This document shows positions 43,904-53,949 of a DNA stretch of 64,000 nucleotides, one piece after another. Numbering within the stretch: the first letter of the stretch is position 1; each line of letters opens with the position of its first letter. The notes beneath the pieces were generated by a model, which worked only from the letters and a program-made list of their open reading frames with translations, had not been told where the DNA came from and did no database searches. The stretch comes from Sophora flavescens (lineage: Eukaryota > Streptophyta > Magnoliopsida > Fabales > Fabaceae). The stretch spans positions 64,588,200 to 64,652,199 of the forward strand of contig CM061065.1 in the NCBI GenBank assembly GCA_030762895.1, written 5' to 3'. The position numbers were made by a program, and so were the translations under genes.

Positions 43904-46558
43904 CACATCCTCTTCTCACTTCATCACTTTTCCTTTCATCCACACAAAATCCATTTTACTACACTTTGTTTTATTTCTCTTGTTCTTAAGGAAGACTCAA
44001 GTCTTGCTCTCAAGACTTCATTTTTTTGTAGCTCCTAGGTATAATCTCCAACTATTGTTCTGCACTTTTCTTCTATGTTCATTTTATACACATGCATGTT
44101 GAGTTGATTCATGAAAGCTTGTGTATTTTGTTTCAAAACTAAATTCTTTCAACTTCTACTACTTCTTTCTACCTTCATCAACCTTTGTATGTTGGAATGA
44201 ACCCTCCTATGACCATTTTAATGGGGTTGGCTGAAACCCTAAGGAGTAGAGGTTGTGATTTTTCAACATATTTTTCACATGCATGTTAGTTTTACTATGA
44301 TTTATGTTTAAAGTTTTAACTTGTAATCAATAAGAAATCATCTTCCTTTACATGCAAAAGATTTTACAACTTCTTGCTCATCTTTATTCTCATTTTAAAT
44401 GGCTTGCATGTGAAGAGAAAATCATCCTCCCTATGGTCATGGTATGGCCGAAACACCAAGAGGGAGAAAGGATGAGTTTTTGCTAAAATCTCACATGCAT
44501 GGCTTTAGATCTTTGGTTCATGATTTTTTTTTTAACTAAAGCATTTTTTTTAGACTAAGTATACCTTCTAGTAATAGTTCTATGGCCAAAAATCTAAAAT
44601 ACTTAAGTTAGTGAGGCCTAGTTTTTAATCACTTGGAAGGTTTCATAGTTAATACACTAAGTTCTTTACATTAGTAGCTTAACAATGGTGCTTGAAAATT
44701 TTTAGTGTTTCTAGCCTTGTTGGCTTGTGATAGCCGAAACTCACTTGATGAGTTGATGAGGCTTGTTCAAATATTTTTAAGCTAAATGATGCTTAGAATA
44801 CTATAAAGTTTACATGCATGAAATTAAATTGATGAAAAATAATATTTTCCATCATTTCTTGGGAAGACCGAAACCTATGGTTCCTGAGGCCAAGATTATA
44901 AAATTTTATTTTCAAGTTTTAAACTATTATTTTACCTCCTTGATGCTTAAGGATCATAGATCCAAAAGTTTGTGAAAATTTAAAATTTCTAGCATGATGT
45001 TTTTAAGTATGGCCGGATGCATGCATCAAATTAGGGTGATTTTATAAAAATTTTACTTATGTTAAACACTTGTTTCTGTATAGATTTGCAATCGTAACGC
45101 GAAACGAGTCGTTCCTCTTTAAAAACCACAACCGAGTTTCATTACCATTTTACTCTGAGGTAAGGGAAAAAAGCCTGAAGGATATTAAAAATTATGATGA
45201 CCATGTGTAACCTGTATTTGCTTGATGTGTTGGTTGAATGCTTGTTATAATGCTTGGTTTGATGAGTGATTTGATTTAGTTAATATGCTTATTTTATTTG
45301 ATTTACATGATTTAAGTGTTTATGTTGATTATAAAATATTTATTATGATATGGATATGTCGATTTATTGATGTAATTGTTTGGTTGATGCATATAAGCAT
45401 AACCTTTAGTTAGAGCTCAAAATAATAAGTTAAGATAAAAATCTTAACAAGATCATAAAATAAGCTTACAAATAAATAATGTTTTTTTTTAAAAAAAGGT
45501 TTTGTTTGAAAAGAGAAGAAACTTAAGGTTATATTTCTAAATTTTGTAACATTATAAATTTTATGAAAAATAATATTTTGATTTATTGAATTAAAAGAAT
45601 TTTTTTTTAAGGAAGATTAATTTGATTTTATTGAAAAAGAATGAATTTTTTTAAAATCAAGGTGATTTTTGAAAAATGAATTTCAAATAAATTTTTTTGC
45701 TAACGTTGAAAAGTGGACCTAGTAACCGAGACGTCGGACTACTAGTGTAATTAAACACGTTGATCTATGATCCGTGTCACGTTGTTGCGGACTCTGTGTC
45801 CTTATACGTTGTTGTGGACGGCGTGTCCTACATACGTTATACAAACGTGATAAACACAGTAAAGGTATAAAGTTGTTTTCTACTACCACAAAGTCTTAGA
45901 TTGGTGCATCGGTTTAAGAATCTCATGATTGGACACTCGGACTCAAATGTCCCGTGTTTACAAATTTTAATACATTGAAAAGTTATGGAGGTCGTGAGCC
46001 TTTGAACTTCGACAAGGAAAGAATTATACACAAAGAAAAGCCTCGATAATAAAATGTTTTTCATACATTTGGCAGACGTGCCCAAAGTTATTTTGTGTGA
46101 GTACCTTGAAGGGCAGGGTATATCATGCTACGTTGTATCATTGTGCCTTGACGGACAATGAAATCCATATGCCTTGATTACTATACCTTGAGTTAGATAG
46201 TATGCTATGGATATCCACGCACGTTGCACACTGTGCCAAGAGTTTTGGGCAGTGTAGTGGACTAACACGTTGTGCCTTTTATGGCAAAGATTTCAGGCCT
46301 GATCAGCTCATTTTAAACAAAGTGAAGTTGGGGTCTCCGGAGATTAGGATAGAAGTTGAACTATAGAAGTGACATGGTTTTCAAAAAGCCATGATTAGCT
46401 TTTGCTACATACTGCTTAAAATGATATCTTGTTATTTGTATATGTTTCTCTGTGTGTTTTTGGGTGCATATAGTTGTCATAATTATCCATATATTGGTAT
46501 CTTACCCTTGCATTTTCCTTCATGTATATATGTATGTATCCTATTATGTTGAGACTAG

Positions 46559-47020
46559 ATGGACCCAGCTCTGCCTCTCATGCACTCCCGGGTGCGGAGG
46601 ATCATGTTTGAGGATGCCAACAACCCTGGGGCTTGGGTGATTCATCCGGGGAATCACATGACCGAGTACACTGGTCCGATTTGCACTATAGAAGGAACAC
46701 AGGGGGGAGGTCCAGAGAGGAGGATTCATACCGTGGAGACCATCTAGATATCACTTCCACCAGCTTGGTTGTATGTACAACACCTAGCAGACCTAGGACT
46801 GCTAGTATTGAATCCACCACCTCTGAATGTGTCGCCAGCTTCACCTATAGAGGAGGATCCGGAGGAATTCATGGATGAGGAACCTCAGTATCATCCTATG
46901 AGCATTGATGATGATGATGATGATGCACCTGGCGATGGAGCCGGGGTGGAAGTATCCTCTTCTGATACTTCTTATGGATATGGGGGAGACTTCTGTGGTC
47001 TCCCGAATGGGTATCACTAG
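46559..47020 (+). pseudogene. LTR B-encoded acidic protein (one in-frame stop)
   Basis: It starts ATGGACCCAGC after TGAGACTAG and ends GLPNGYH and TAG at 47020. It is collinear with the 164-residue ORF of LTR D: the core reads NNPGAWVIHPGNHMTEY, YTGPICTIEG and HTVETI, then YVQHLADLGLLVLNPP, PASPIEEDPEEF, EEPQYHP and a run of Asp. One TAG (46745-46747) after ..VETI, where D has a His codon, interrupts it. That TAG is present in all three B copies and so predates their duplication. Function unknown; the strong acidity of the C-terminal half is the most conspicuous property. Confidence 0.6.
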
Positions 47021-47352
47021 TTTGTCTTGACCAACTTAGGAAGTCTAGTTTTATTTTGGGGCAGTGATGTTGGATGGATCTAGTCACTCCAGTAAAATGT
47101 AGTGTTTTGTTTAAGAAAACTTCTGTCAATGCACCTGTCACTAAGAAGGTGCTTGTTATCAATGTGAATATTATGTATGTTTTTCTATGAATGTAAGTTG
47201 ATCTTTTAATTCCATGTCTTAAGTTGAGTTTTACTTAATAATAAATTACTAATTAAATATTGATATTCCGAAAGAAATCGACATGTCTTCTAATAACGTT
47301 GATATTAGTAAAAAGGGTTAATTAATGTAATGCCTCGGATGAGGGCGTTACA

Positions 47353-48179
47353 GATCAAGGCATGACAACTCACATAGAGGCTCATCAAATTTGGAAGACA
47401 ATGAACATAGAACTAGATTTGATAAATGGAGACCTAGACATGAGCATAGAGGAAGTAGGAATGAGAAGGATGACAAGTTGCATAATGTGAAGGTAAAGAT
47501 CCCTAGCTTCCATGGGAAGAGTGATTCCAATGCTTACTTGGAATGGGAGACCAAATTGGAGCACATATTCTCTTGCTACTACTATAGTGAAGAAAAGAAA
47601 GTAAAGGTAGCTAGTCTAGCATTTCATGATTATGCTTTAATTTGGTGGGATCAATTGTGTAAGGAGAGAATAAGGTATGATGAGGAACCAATTAGTACTT
47701 TGAGAGAAATGAAGAGGGTTTTAAGAAAAAGATATGTGCCTTCAAGCTACACTTGGAACCTACACCGTGCAATCAAGGTTGCAGCACAAGTGAAGATAGA
47801 GAAGTCCTTCAAGAAACCCTTCTTCAACAACAACAACTCATCTTGGAAGGATAATTCCAAGAAGGTGGGTGACTCATCAAAACAACTTGAAGTTGTTGGT
47901 AAAAGTGGATCAAAGGCCACGATTCCTAACCCTAAACCTTCCACTTCTATCCCTTCTTCAAATACTCTTGTACCCCTCCCTCCTAAAGAAATTGGTGAGG
48001 ATCAAACAAAAATGAGAGGGAAAAGGGAGCTAGAGGCAAAAGCCAAGAGTGAAAATGACCATAAAGAAATCAATGCAAAAGAAAAGCATGTGCCACAAGA
48101 GAATGAGAAAAAAGCTATTGGCAAAAGAGAGAAAAGCTTTTGTGAAAACCAAAAGGATAAAGAAAAAGATGATAAATAA
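47353..48179 (+). pseudogene. gag: gag of element A copy 3
   Basis: The frame is open from the B junction and has an ATG at 47391. It encodes a retrotransposon gag core (VKIPSFHGKSDSNAYLEW, FSCYYYSEEKKVKVASLAF, YALIWWDQLCKERIR, LREMKRVLRKRYVPSSYT). An Asn/Ser/Lys-rich linker and a highly charged Lys/Glu tail follow, with a stop at 48177-48179. There is no CCHC knuckle. The N-terminus lies upstream of B and is broken by a TAA. It resembles gag of plant gypsy elements. Confidence 0.82.
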
Positions 48180-48206
48180 TGCATAGTTTTAAAAGCAAAA
48201 GAAGTA

Positions 48207-48969
48207 ATGCAAATACTTTTGGAAAATCCACCGTTGTATTTTCTTTACTCCAAAAATTTTGGTAACAAACATATTCCATCTTTTTCTTTACCTACTACCT
48301 TTGAGTTTCTTTTGGATAAACTTCAAGTCACTCCTCAAGAACCTAAAGAAATTCACATGCTTGTAGTAATATACAATGATGATCTCTTGGTACATAACAA
48401 AACACAAGCAAATATTTTTGAACATTTAAAATGTGTTTTGTTCTTACTAAAGGAAAAACCTTTTGCAAGTCTTGAAAAATACACTTTTTGCACCACCAAA
48501 AGTGGAATGCTTAGGCTATGTCGTAAGTGCTAAAAGTGTGCATATTGAAAAGGTTAAAAGTGATGTAAAAGAAGATTTATTAGTAGAGCAACCCTTAAAT
48601 AATTTTAAACATAATGATGTTTACTTGCCTACTAATATTTCTACTATACCTATGTGCATTGAACCTATTTTGCAAATTAAAAAGAAAGCAATGCACATCC
48701 ATCAAGGTTCCCATTCATTGAGAGAACTAAAACAAATATTACATATCTTTCCAACCATTTCTCTCAATAATGGACGAACTTTACCACATACCTTTCAAGT
48801 GATTACAACTCATGGCAAATATTTGAAAGGGTTGTTAGCAAAACTTGTTTTTAAAAGGATGGTTTTTGACCCGGGAGGATGGGTTGAAGATTACAACGAT
48901 AATAAGGGAGTTGCCTTCCCGAATAAGGGAGTTTTCTTCTCAAAAATTTTCTTTTTACAAACTTTATGA
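48207..48969 (+). pseudogene. reduced reverse-transcriptase remnant of element A copy 3
   Basis: The segment VVIYNDDLLVHNK, EHLKCVLFLLKEK, then in a second frame ECLGYVVSAKSVHIEKVKSD, corresponds to the RT active site (YNDD) and thumb of gypsy RT, with a frameshift near 48490. Protease, the RT fingers and RNase H are missing upstream and downstream. The following sequence to 48969 (KAMHIHQGSHSLRELKQ, then DPGGWVEDYND) is not recognised. Most of pol has been deleted in this family or copy. Confidence 0.7.
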
Positions 48970-49034
48970 AAGAATAAACATAAATATCTTCTCTTTATTA
49001 ATGTAGGGCTTAAAATTCGGGTCGAATTTTCTTC

Positions 49035-49047
49035 AAGAAGGAGGGGA
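49035..49047 (+). promoter_or_regulatory. polypurine tract of element A
   Basis: AAGAAGGAGGGGA lies immediately before the 3' LTR start TGATATGAACATGG. It is the plus-strand primer site. Confidence 0.8.
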
Positions 49048-49827
49048 TGATATGAACATGGATTCATAAAGCAAAGAAGGAGAGTCCAAGATACCTAGTT
49101 ACGAATAGGGTCTAGGACCTTTGTATAGAGTAGACTTCATGTAATAAATATTGGAACTAGGACCTTGTTTAGACTATTCTTCATGTAATAGAAGTGCTTA
49201 TTCATAAAAGGACTTAAGACTAGTTTAGGAATTGGGCCTATTGGGTCATAAGCATAGGAGTAGGAAGCATTGGGCCAAAATCAAACCCACACTTGGGTTT
49301 ATGATGTAGGAGGTGCCATTTGCATCTTGGAAGTGGATGAGCACTTTGCTCATCTATAAATAGGCTCTTTTTAATTCATTTCATAAGTTTGAATACATTT
49401 GAGTTTTCTCACATTTGAGATTTCTAGAAAGAGTTGAGAGTTCTCCTCTTCTTGGTTCATGAGTTGAACCATTGATTCTTATCTTGAATTTCCATATTCA
49501 AGTGGTGAATCCTCTTTTGGCTTATCAATTCAATCTTCTTCTCAAAGATGATTCAATTGTGGCACCTTACCCTTCATCTTCTTCCTATTCCATTTTCTAC
49601 TTTCTTTCTTTAATTTTCTGCACTTTAATTTCTGCATTTTTATTCCTGTTCTTGTCATTTCAATTCATATATAATTGTGCTCTTCTACTCCTTTTTGTTT
49701 CTCTTGATTCTCACTTGAGATTCAAGTTTCATTCATTTGTTATTGTTTGTGTTTGATCTTGAATTCAAAGCAATTAGTTCAAAGAAAGATCCTCAAATGT
49801 TTAGTGATCAATCCCTTGATCACATCA
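49048..49827 (+). mobile_element. complete 3' LTR of element A (780 bp)
   Basis: It starts TGATATGAACATGG and ends GATCACATCA. The TATA box CTATAAATAGG is at 49354-49364. It gives the reference for the other LTR A copies and contains the stretch ATGATGTAGGAGG into which C inserted elsewhere. The flank is TCTCC. Confidence 0.88.
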
Positions 49828-49834
49828 TCTCCCA

Positions 49835-49838
<4 letters not shown>

Positions 49839-49910
<72 letters not shown>
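49839..49910. repeat. (AT)36 microsatellite
   Basis: This is an uninterrupted AT dinucleotide tract of about 72 bp between element A and solo LTR D'. Apparent Tyr/Ile ORFs across it are meaningless. Confidence 0.98.
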
Positions 49911-49912
<2 letters not shown>

Positions 49913-49918
49913 TATCTT

Positions 49919-52074
49919 TGCTTAAAATCCACTAAGCACAATATTAAAATCAGGCAGATCATGCATAACACATTATCAACAACATATTCCAATATCATCC
50001 AAAATAACACAATATCAATTCAATAATGATAATAAAATCAAATCAACCATAACCAATATAAAATCATCCTAACGTTGATAAACCTACAATCCCCGAATCG
50101 CTATTGGTTTTACAGAAAAGGTTTCTAATGTGATTTTGATCTTGTCGATTACTCGACTACTAGTAGGGTTTAGGTCGCCCTGTACAATTATTATAGAATA
50201 TACTACTTATCGATCCCGACGGTAGATTGGTTCTTTCCCCCACCTGAGTTATCACCGGGTTCCCGAATCCGACATTCCTCGTTATCACACCACACGTTAT
50301 CAATTCCACCTCCAACCAAACAACACAATCAACAAATTACTCAACAAAACCAACTATGCCCACTTTATGCTAGGTTCGGGCATTCAATTCCAATTAGGGC
50401 TAGGATCATTTTCTTATTCTAATCTTTTGGATACTAGTTCCTATAGTCTTAAATAGTTTAGATAAATTGTCATAACTTGAAAACATGAACAAAATATTCC
50501 AATTTCTTTCCTTTAGGGTTTCGGCCTCCTATAGACAACTAGGGTAGGAAATTCTTTTTGATTCAAGAATTTGGATTTAGGTTACTAAGACATTAGAGAG
50601 CATTAATCAAGTGTTAACTTTCACCAATTGAAACAAAACCTTTTAACCCTTTTTACTCTAGGGTTTCGGCCCAAATTAAAAACTAAGTTAAGAGATTTTG
50701 TTGTATTTAAGCTCTTGGATTTAAACTATATAGATAATAGAGAGTTTAAATCAATTATTGGATTTCAAAATACAACAAACACATCAAACCCATTTCTTAT
50801 AGGAGTTTCGGTCAACATAATAAAATCATGATAGAAATCTTTGTTGAAGTTAAACTCTTAGATCATAGCCATATAGGTTTTAAGGAGTATGAAACAATTG
50901 TTAAAATTCCAAAATGACACAAAAACATCAACCCACTTTTCCATCATAGTTTCGGCCAAGAATAGATATTAGGGAAGGAAAATGTTTTTGATTACATGCT
51001 CTTGGACAATGAAAGTACGTAGGGGTCATAACTAGATCATAGAAATTGGTTTCATATTTTCATGATTTTTCTACAATTTTCAAGAATTATTTAAAGTTCT
51101 AGATCTAGAAATGAAAAACTATGAAATAGGAAGATTGAGATCATAGGAATGGAAGATATAATCATGTTACCTCAAATTAGGAAAGTAGAAGGAGATTGAT
51201 GATCTTGACAAGTTCTACTATGATAGCACTTGGAGCTCTTGAAGATTAACAATGGAGTTTAGTGTATTTTTAGGAAGAAAATGAAGAAGATGAAGAGAAG
51301 AAATGGGGAGGGGGACTGCGGCCTCAAGGGGGTTTTATAGGGAAAATCTCAGGCCTTGTTTGGTTTGTTAGCTTTTAGATTAATAGGTTTTGTGATTATT
51401 TAATTAATATATGATTAATCATAGTTAATAATTAACTTAACTAAGGTTACTTTGCTAACTATGGTTAATAAACATGTGACTCACATTAATTGAAAGGTGT
51501 GGCTGCTCCTTGCCCACACAAACTAACCATGGTTCCTTAACCATGGTTAAAATTTAACTCAACGTCGGTTAGGTTAAGCTTAGGGGTATTTTGGTAATTT
51601 CACTTAAAAATTCTCAATCACTAAAATTTAAGGCCGGACTCCTTATCCTCTATGCTACAATAACCTCTGCTAATACCTCAACTCCAAAATCGACTCTGTT
51701 GTTTACCCGACTTATCTCCCGACCTAGGTTTTACGCGTTTTCTTAAAGATTACGCCCGAATAAAAATATTATTATTTCATTCCTGACGAATTTTTTCGAA
51801 ACTTGGAAAATACTCCGAATAAAATACAAAACCTAATGGTTTCGTTCACGATTCGAAATTAGGGTTTCTGCTCAGTAAAATCTTACTGTCAGTGAAAACG
51901 CAGATTGGGTTTCATCTGAATTTTCAACCCAAATTTTTATTGTAACCTTCTACCATAAGATAAACTATGAATATGATTTTATTCTATTTAAAAACATTTT
52001 ATAGCTCTCAGATTAAAATATAAATAATATATTTTTACCCGATTAAACAGCGTAATTAAAATCAAGCTGTTACA
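49919..52074 (-). mobile_element. solo LTR D' (2156 bp) with perfect 5-bp target duplication
   Basis: On the minus strand it begins TGTAACAGCTTGATTTTAA at 52074 and ends TTTTAAGCA at 49919. It is flanked by ATCTT at 49914-49918 and 52075-52079. Its first few hundred bases match LTR D: the conserved block, then a TATA box (minus strand, 51334-51341) after CCCCCTCCCC. It also has several GGGTTTCGGCC motifs on the plus strand. It is about half the length of D and no acidic ORF was seen, so it is a shortened relative. Confidence 0.85.
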
Positions 52075-52214
52075 ATCTTCATTGATGCCACTCTTCAATT
52101 GCCTTAAAAATAAACATATTATACTAGATAAGGTAAAACGACTTGCAAAAAATTGAAAAAATTCTTTTGGATTAAATTATCCTTTGGACAATCCTAAATT
52201 ATCTTACTTTTTTT

Positions 52215-52620
52215 AGGCTTGATTGTTCTTTTGGTCCCCCTATTATTGGTCATGTGCGATTTTGGTCTCTATAATTGTTTTTAGCACATTTGATCATCCT
52301 ATTTTCAATGTCGCAAATTCGATCATTCTGTCCGTTGTCTGTCCAATTTTCAATAATCAACAACGAAAAATCATTACTCTAAGTACACAAAACCTCCTAT
52401 TTAGCTTGCCTCTCGCCTTCCTATCCGCTTTAACATGATTCAACAATTATTCTATACACTTAAAGTAGTGATTCCTCTTTATTGATGAATAAAAAATTGA
52501 TGAACATTGGATAGAATGACCGAATTTGCAACATTGAAAAAAATAGGGGAATAAATAGGCTACAAAAATACTATTGGGACACATGACCACTAGCAGTGGA
52601 TCAAAAGTATAATTAAACCC
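52215..52620. mobile_element. inverted-repeat (foldback/MITE-like) element
   Basis: The left arm GGCTTGATTGTTCTTTTGGT, with GGTCATGTGCGATTTTGGT further in, pairs with the complement of the right arm ending ..AATTAAACCC over roughly 130 bp (including CAATGTCGCAAATTCG). There is no coding capacity. Similar terminal sequences are common in dicot MITE families. The target duplication is unclear. Confidence 0.65.
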
Positions 52621-53100
52621 TTTTCTATATAAAAATATAAGTTATAAACATTGTTCACATCCAATAAATAATTCATGCACGTCTTAATCAAATTGGCCTT
52701 AGATAATACTAGTCAAATTTGGATTGAGAAAATTCCTCTCATACTCACTCTTTGTATTTTTGTGGACTTATGTCAAGATATTGAATAAATTTCATTTTTC
52801 CATAAAAAAAAATTTAGAGTAAGGTTTATCTATTTATTTATTTATTTAAAGGATAGAGTAAGGTTTATTGAACATTAGAATTACAAAAGAAATTGTTCAC
52901 CAAAAAAAAATTATAAAAGAAATTAGAGTTTAACATTATCATTATTATCTCATGGCCTCAAAGAACAATTTCATTGGAAAGCCCAGAGTATGCATATCCC
53001 GGTTTACAACAAACCTTAAACCAAACACAGTGACTAAAGTAGTGACCTGCACAATCCCCAAACCCTACAAGACACAAATTCCATCCACCACTCGCTTGTA
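52621..53100. other. unannotated spacer with one unexplained short ORF
   Basis: Mostly AT-rich. A plus-strand ORF from ATG at 52952 (MASKNNFIGKPRVC...) runs into the following inverted-repeat element. It matches no protein I recognise, and the GTATGT at its end belongs to that element, so I do not call it a gene. Confidence 0.4.
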
Positions 53101-53292
53101 TCATAATTGGTATGTAAAATTTTACACACTAAAATTTTTTACATTATCAACCTATCAAAAATCAACCAATCAAAAATTGATACATAATTAAAAGTAATTG
53201 ACTCTTATCCTAATTATCTTTTAAGAAACTCGTACTATAATTTTTGTTTGGTTGATAACGTCAAAAACTTTAGACTCCATACCAATTAAACT
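53101..53292. mobile_element. decayed MITE related to the one at 58792
   Basis: The left end AATTGGTATGTAAAATTTTAC..., with the internal block TTACATTATCAACC, is mirrored by GGTTGATAACGTCAAA...CATACCAATTAAACTC on the right. This is the TIR plan of the Mutator-like MITE at 58792-58974, but diverged. The exact ends and target duplication are not resolved. Confidence 0.5.
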
Positions 53293-53790
53293 CTTTGAAA
53301 AATAACCTAATCTGAACATAAATTTATTTGATTTTTAAGTGTTGATGCTGGGAGTGGTCCTTGTGTCTATTGATTACTTTTTGTAATTTTTTTCAATGGT
53401 TTTCTGTTTTATAATAATTTTTTTTTTTAAAATGCATCGTTTTACTTGTGTAACATTTAAATAGTAAGAGGATGTCTCGTGCACTTGGAATTTTTTTTAA
53501 TTAACCATTCAGGAAGTTGGCACCTATGGTTATAACTTATAAGACAATGCAAGATGAGTTTTAGTCTACTACAAGCTGTACACTTGAAGTTTTATTGTAT
53601 TGTTGTTTATTATGTTGGTTGGGCAAGTTAATTGGTTTTAACAAGTGTGCTAGTTTGTAGTGTTTTTTGTGTTTTTTCTGCAATTGAAAGTGCATCATGA
53701 ATCACATGTGATTTGTTACCTTTGTAGGTAGAGTAATTATTGACGCTGTATCCATATATATGACTATAACAATGCCTTATATTTGAACAG
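53293..53790. other. unannotated AT-rich spacer
   Basis: No exon of the ribosomal protein gene, repeat or RNA gene was found in this stretch. Its right end is the apparent intron 3' end TATTTGAACAG. Confidence 0.5.
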
Positions 53791-53949
53791 GCTACTTTTG
53801 ACTGCTTGCTGAAAACCTACGGTTTCCTGACACCTGAATTCTGGAGGGAGACTCGCTTCTCCAAATCTCCATTCCAAGAGTACACAGATCTATTGGCTAA
53901 GCCAACAGGAAAAGCCCTGATCTTGGAAGAGGAAAGGGTGGATGCTTGA
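53791..53949 (+). pseudogene. RPS2: orphan last exon of ribosomal protein uS5 (RPS2)
   Basis: After a 3' splice site (TTTGAACAG) the frame reads ATFDCLLKTYGFLTPEFW, then a block with SKSPFQEYTDLLAKP, and ends EEERVDA and TGA, 52 residues. This is the highly conserved C-terminal end of eukaryotic cytosolic 40S protein uS5, which sits near the mRNA entry region of the small subunit. The upstream four fifths of the protein were not found in the window, so this is a gene fragment: either a truncated pseudogene or an exon carried by a transposon. It has no internal stop or frameshift. Confidence 0.78.

Larger units (their letters stand above)
43307..47352 (+). mobile_element. solo LTR B, complete copy (4046 bp)
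   Basis: It starts TGTAACGCCTCG and ends GAGGGCGTTACA, with perfect 5-bp target duplications GATCA at 43302-43306 and 47353-47357. There is no internal region, so it is a solo LTR formed by LTR recombination. It includes a conserved 5' block, a TATA promoter, several GGCCGAAAC-like motifs (for example near 44450, 44730, 44870 and 45010), and a 3' ORF. It belongs to a long-LTR gypsy family related in layout to C and D. Confidence 0.92.
35165..49827 (+). mobile_element. element A copy 3 with nested LINE and solo LTR B
   Basis: The plus strand carries a partial 5' LTR (35165-35677), primer-binding site, leader (interrupted by a full-length LINE at 37022-43023), solo LTR B (43307-47352), gag (47353-48179), a reduced RT remnant, polypurine tract and a complete 3' LTR (49048-49827). 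Without the insertions the element is only about 4.6 kb. It has gag and just a piece of RT, so it looks non-autonomous or heavily deleted. The base flank after the 3' LTR is TCTCC. Confidence 0.85.

Noticed and set aside
46633..46878. ORF in another frame overlapping the LTR B acidic protein (and equivalents at 1132-1377 and 14134-14379)
   Set aside because: It is present in all B copies, but the frame shared with LTR D is the other one, so this is likely a by-product of the conserved sequence.
49737..49935. Two overlapping ORFs of alternating Tyr and Ile
   Set aside because: They are translations of the (AT)36 microsatellite in different frames and have no coding meaning.
52952..53110. Possible first exon ending at GTATGT and splicing to the RPS2 exon
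   Set aside because: The encoded peptide has no similarity to uS5, and the GTATGT lies in the terminal inverted repeat of a MITE-like element.
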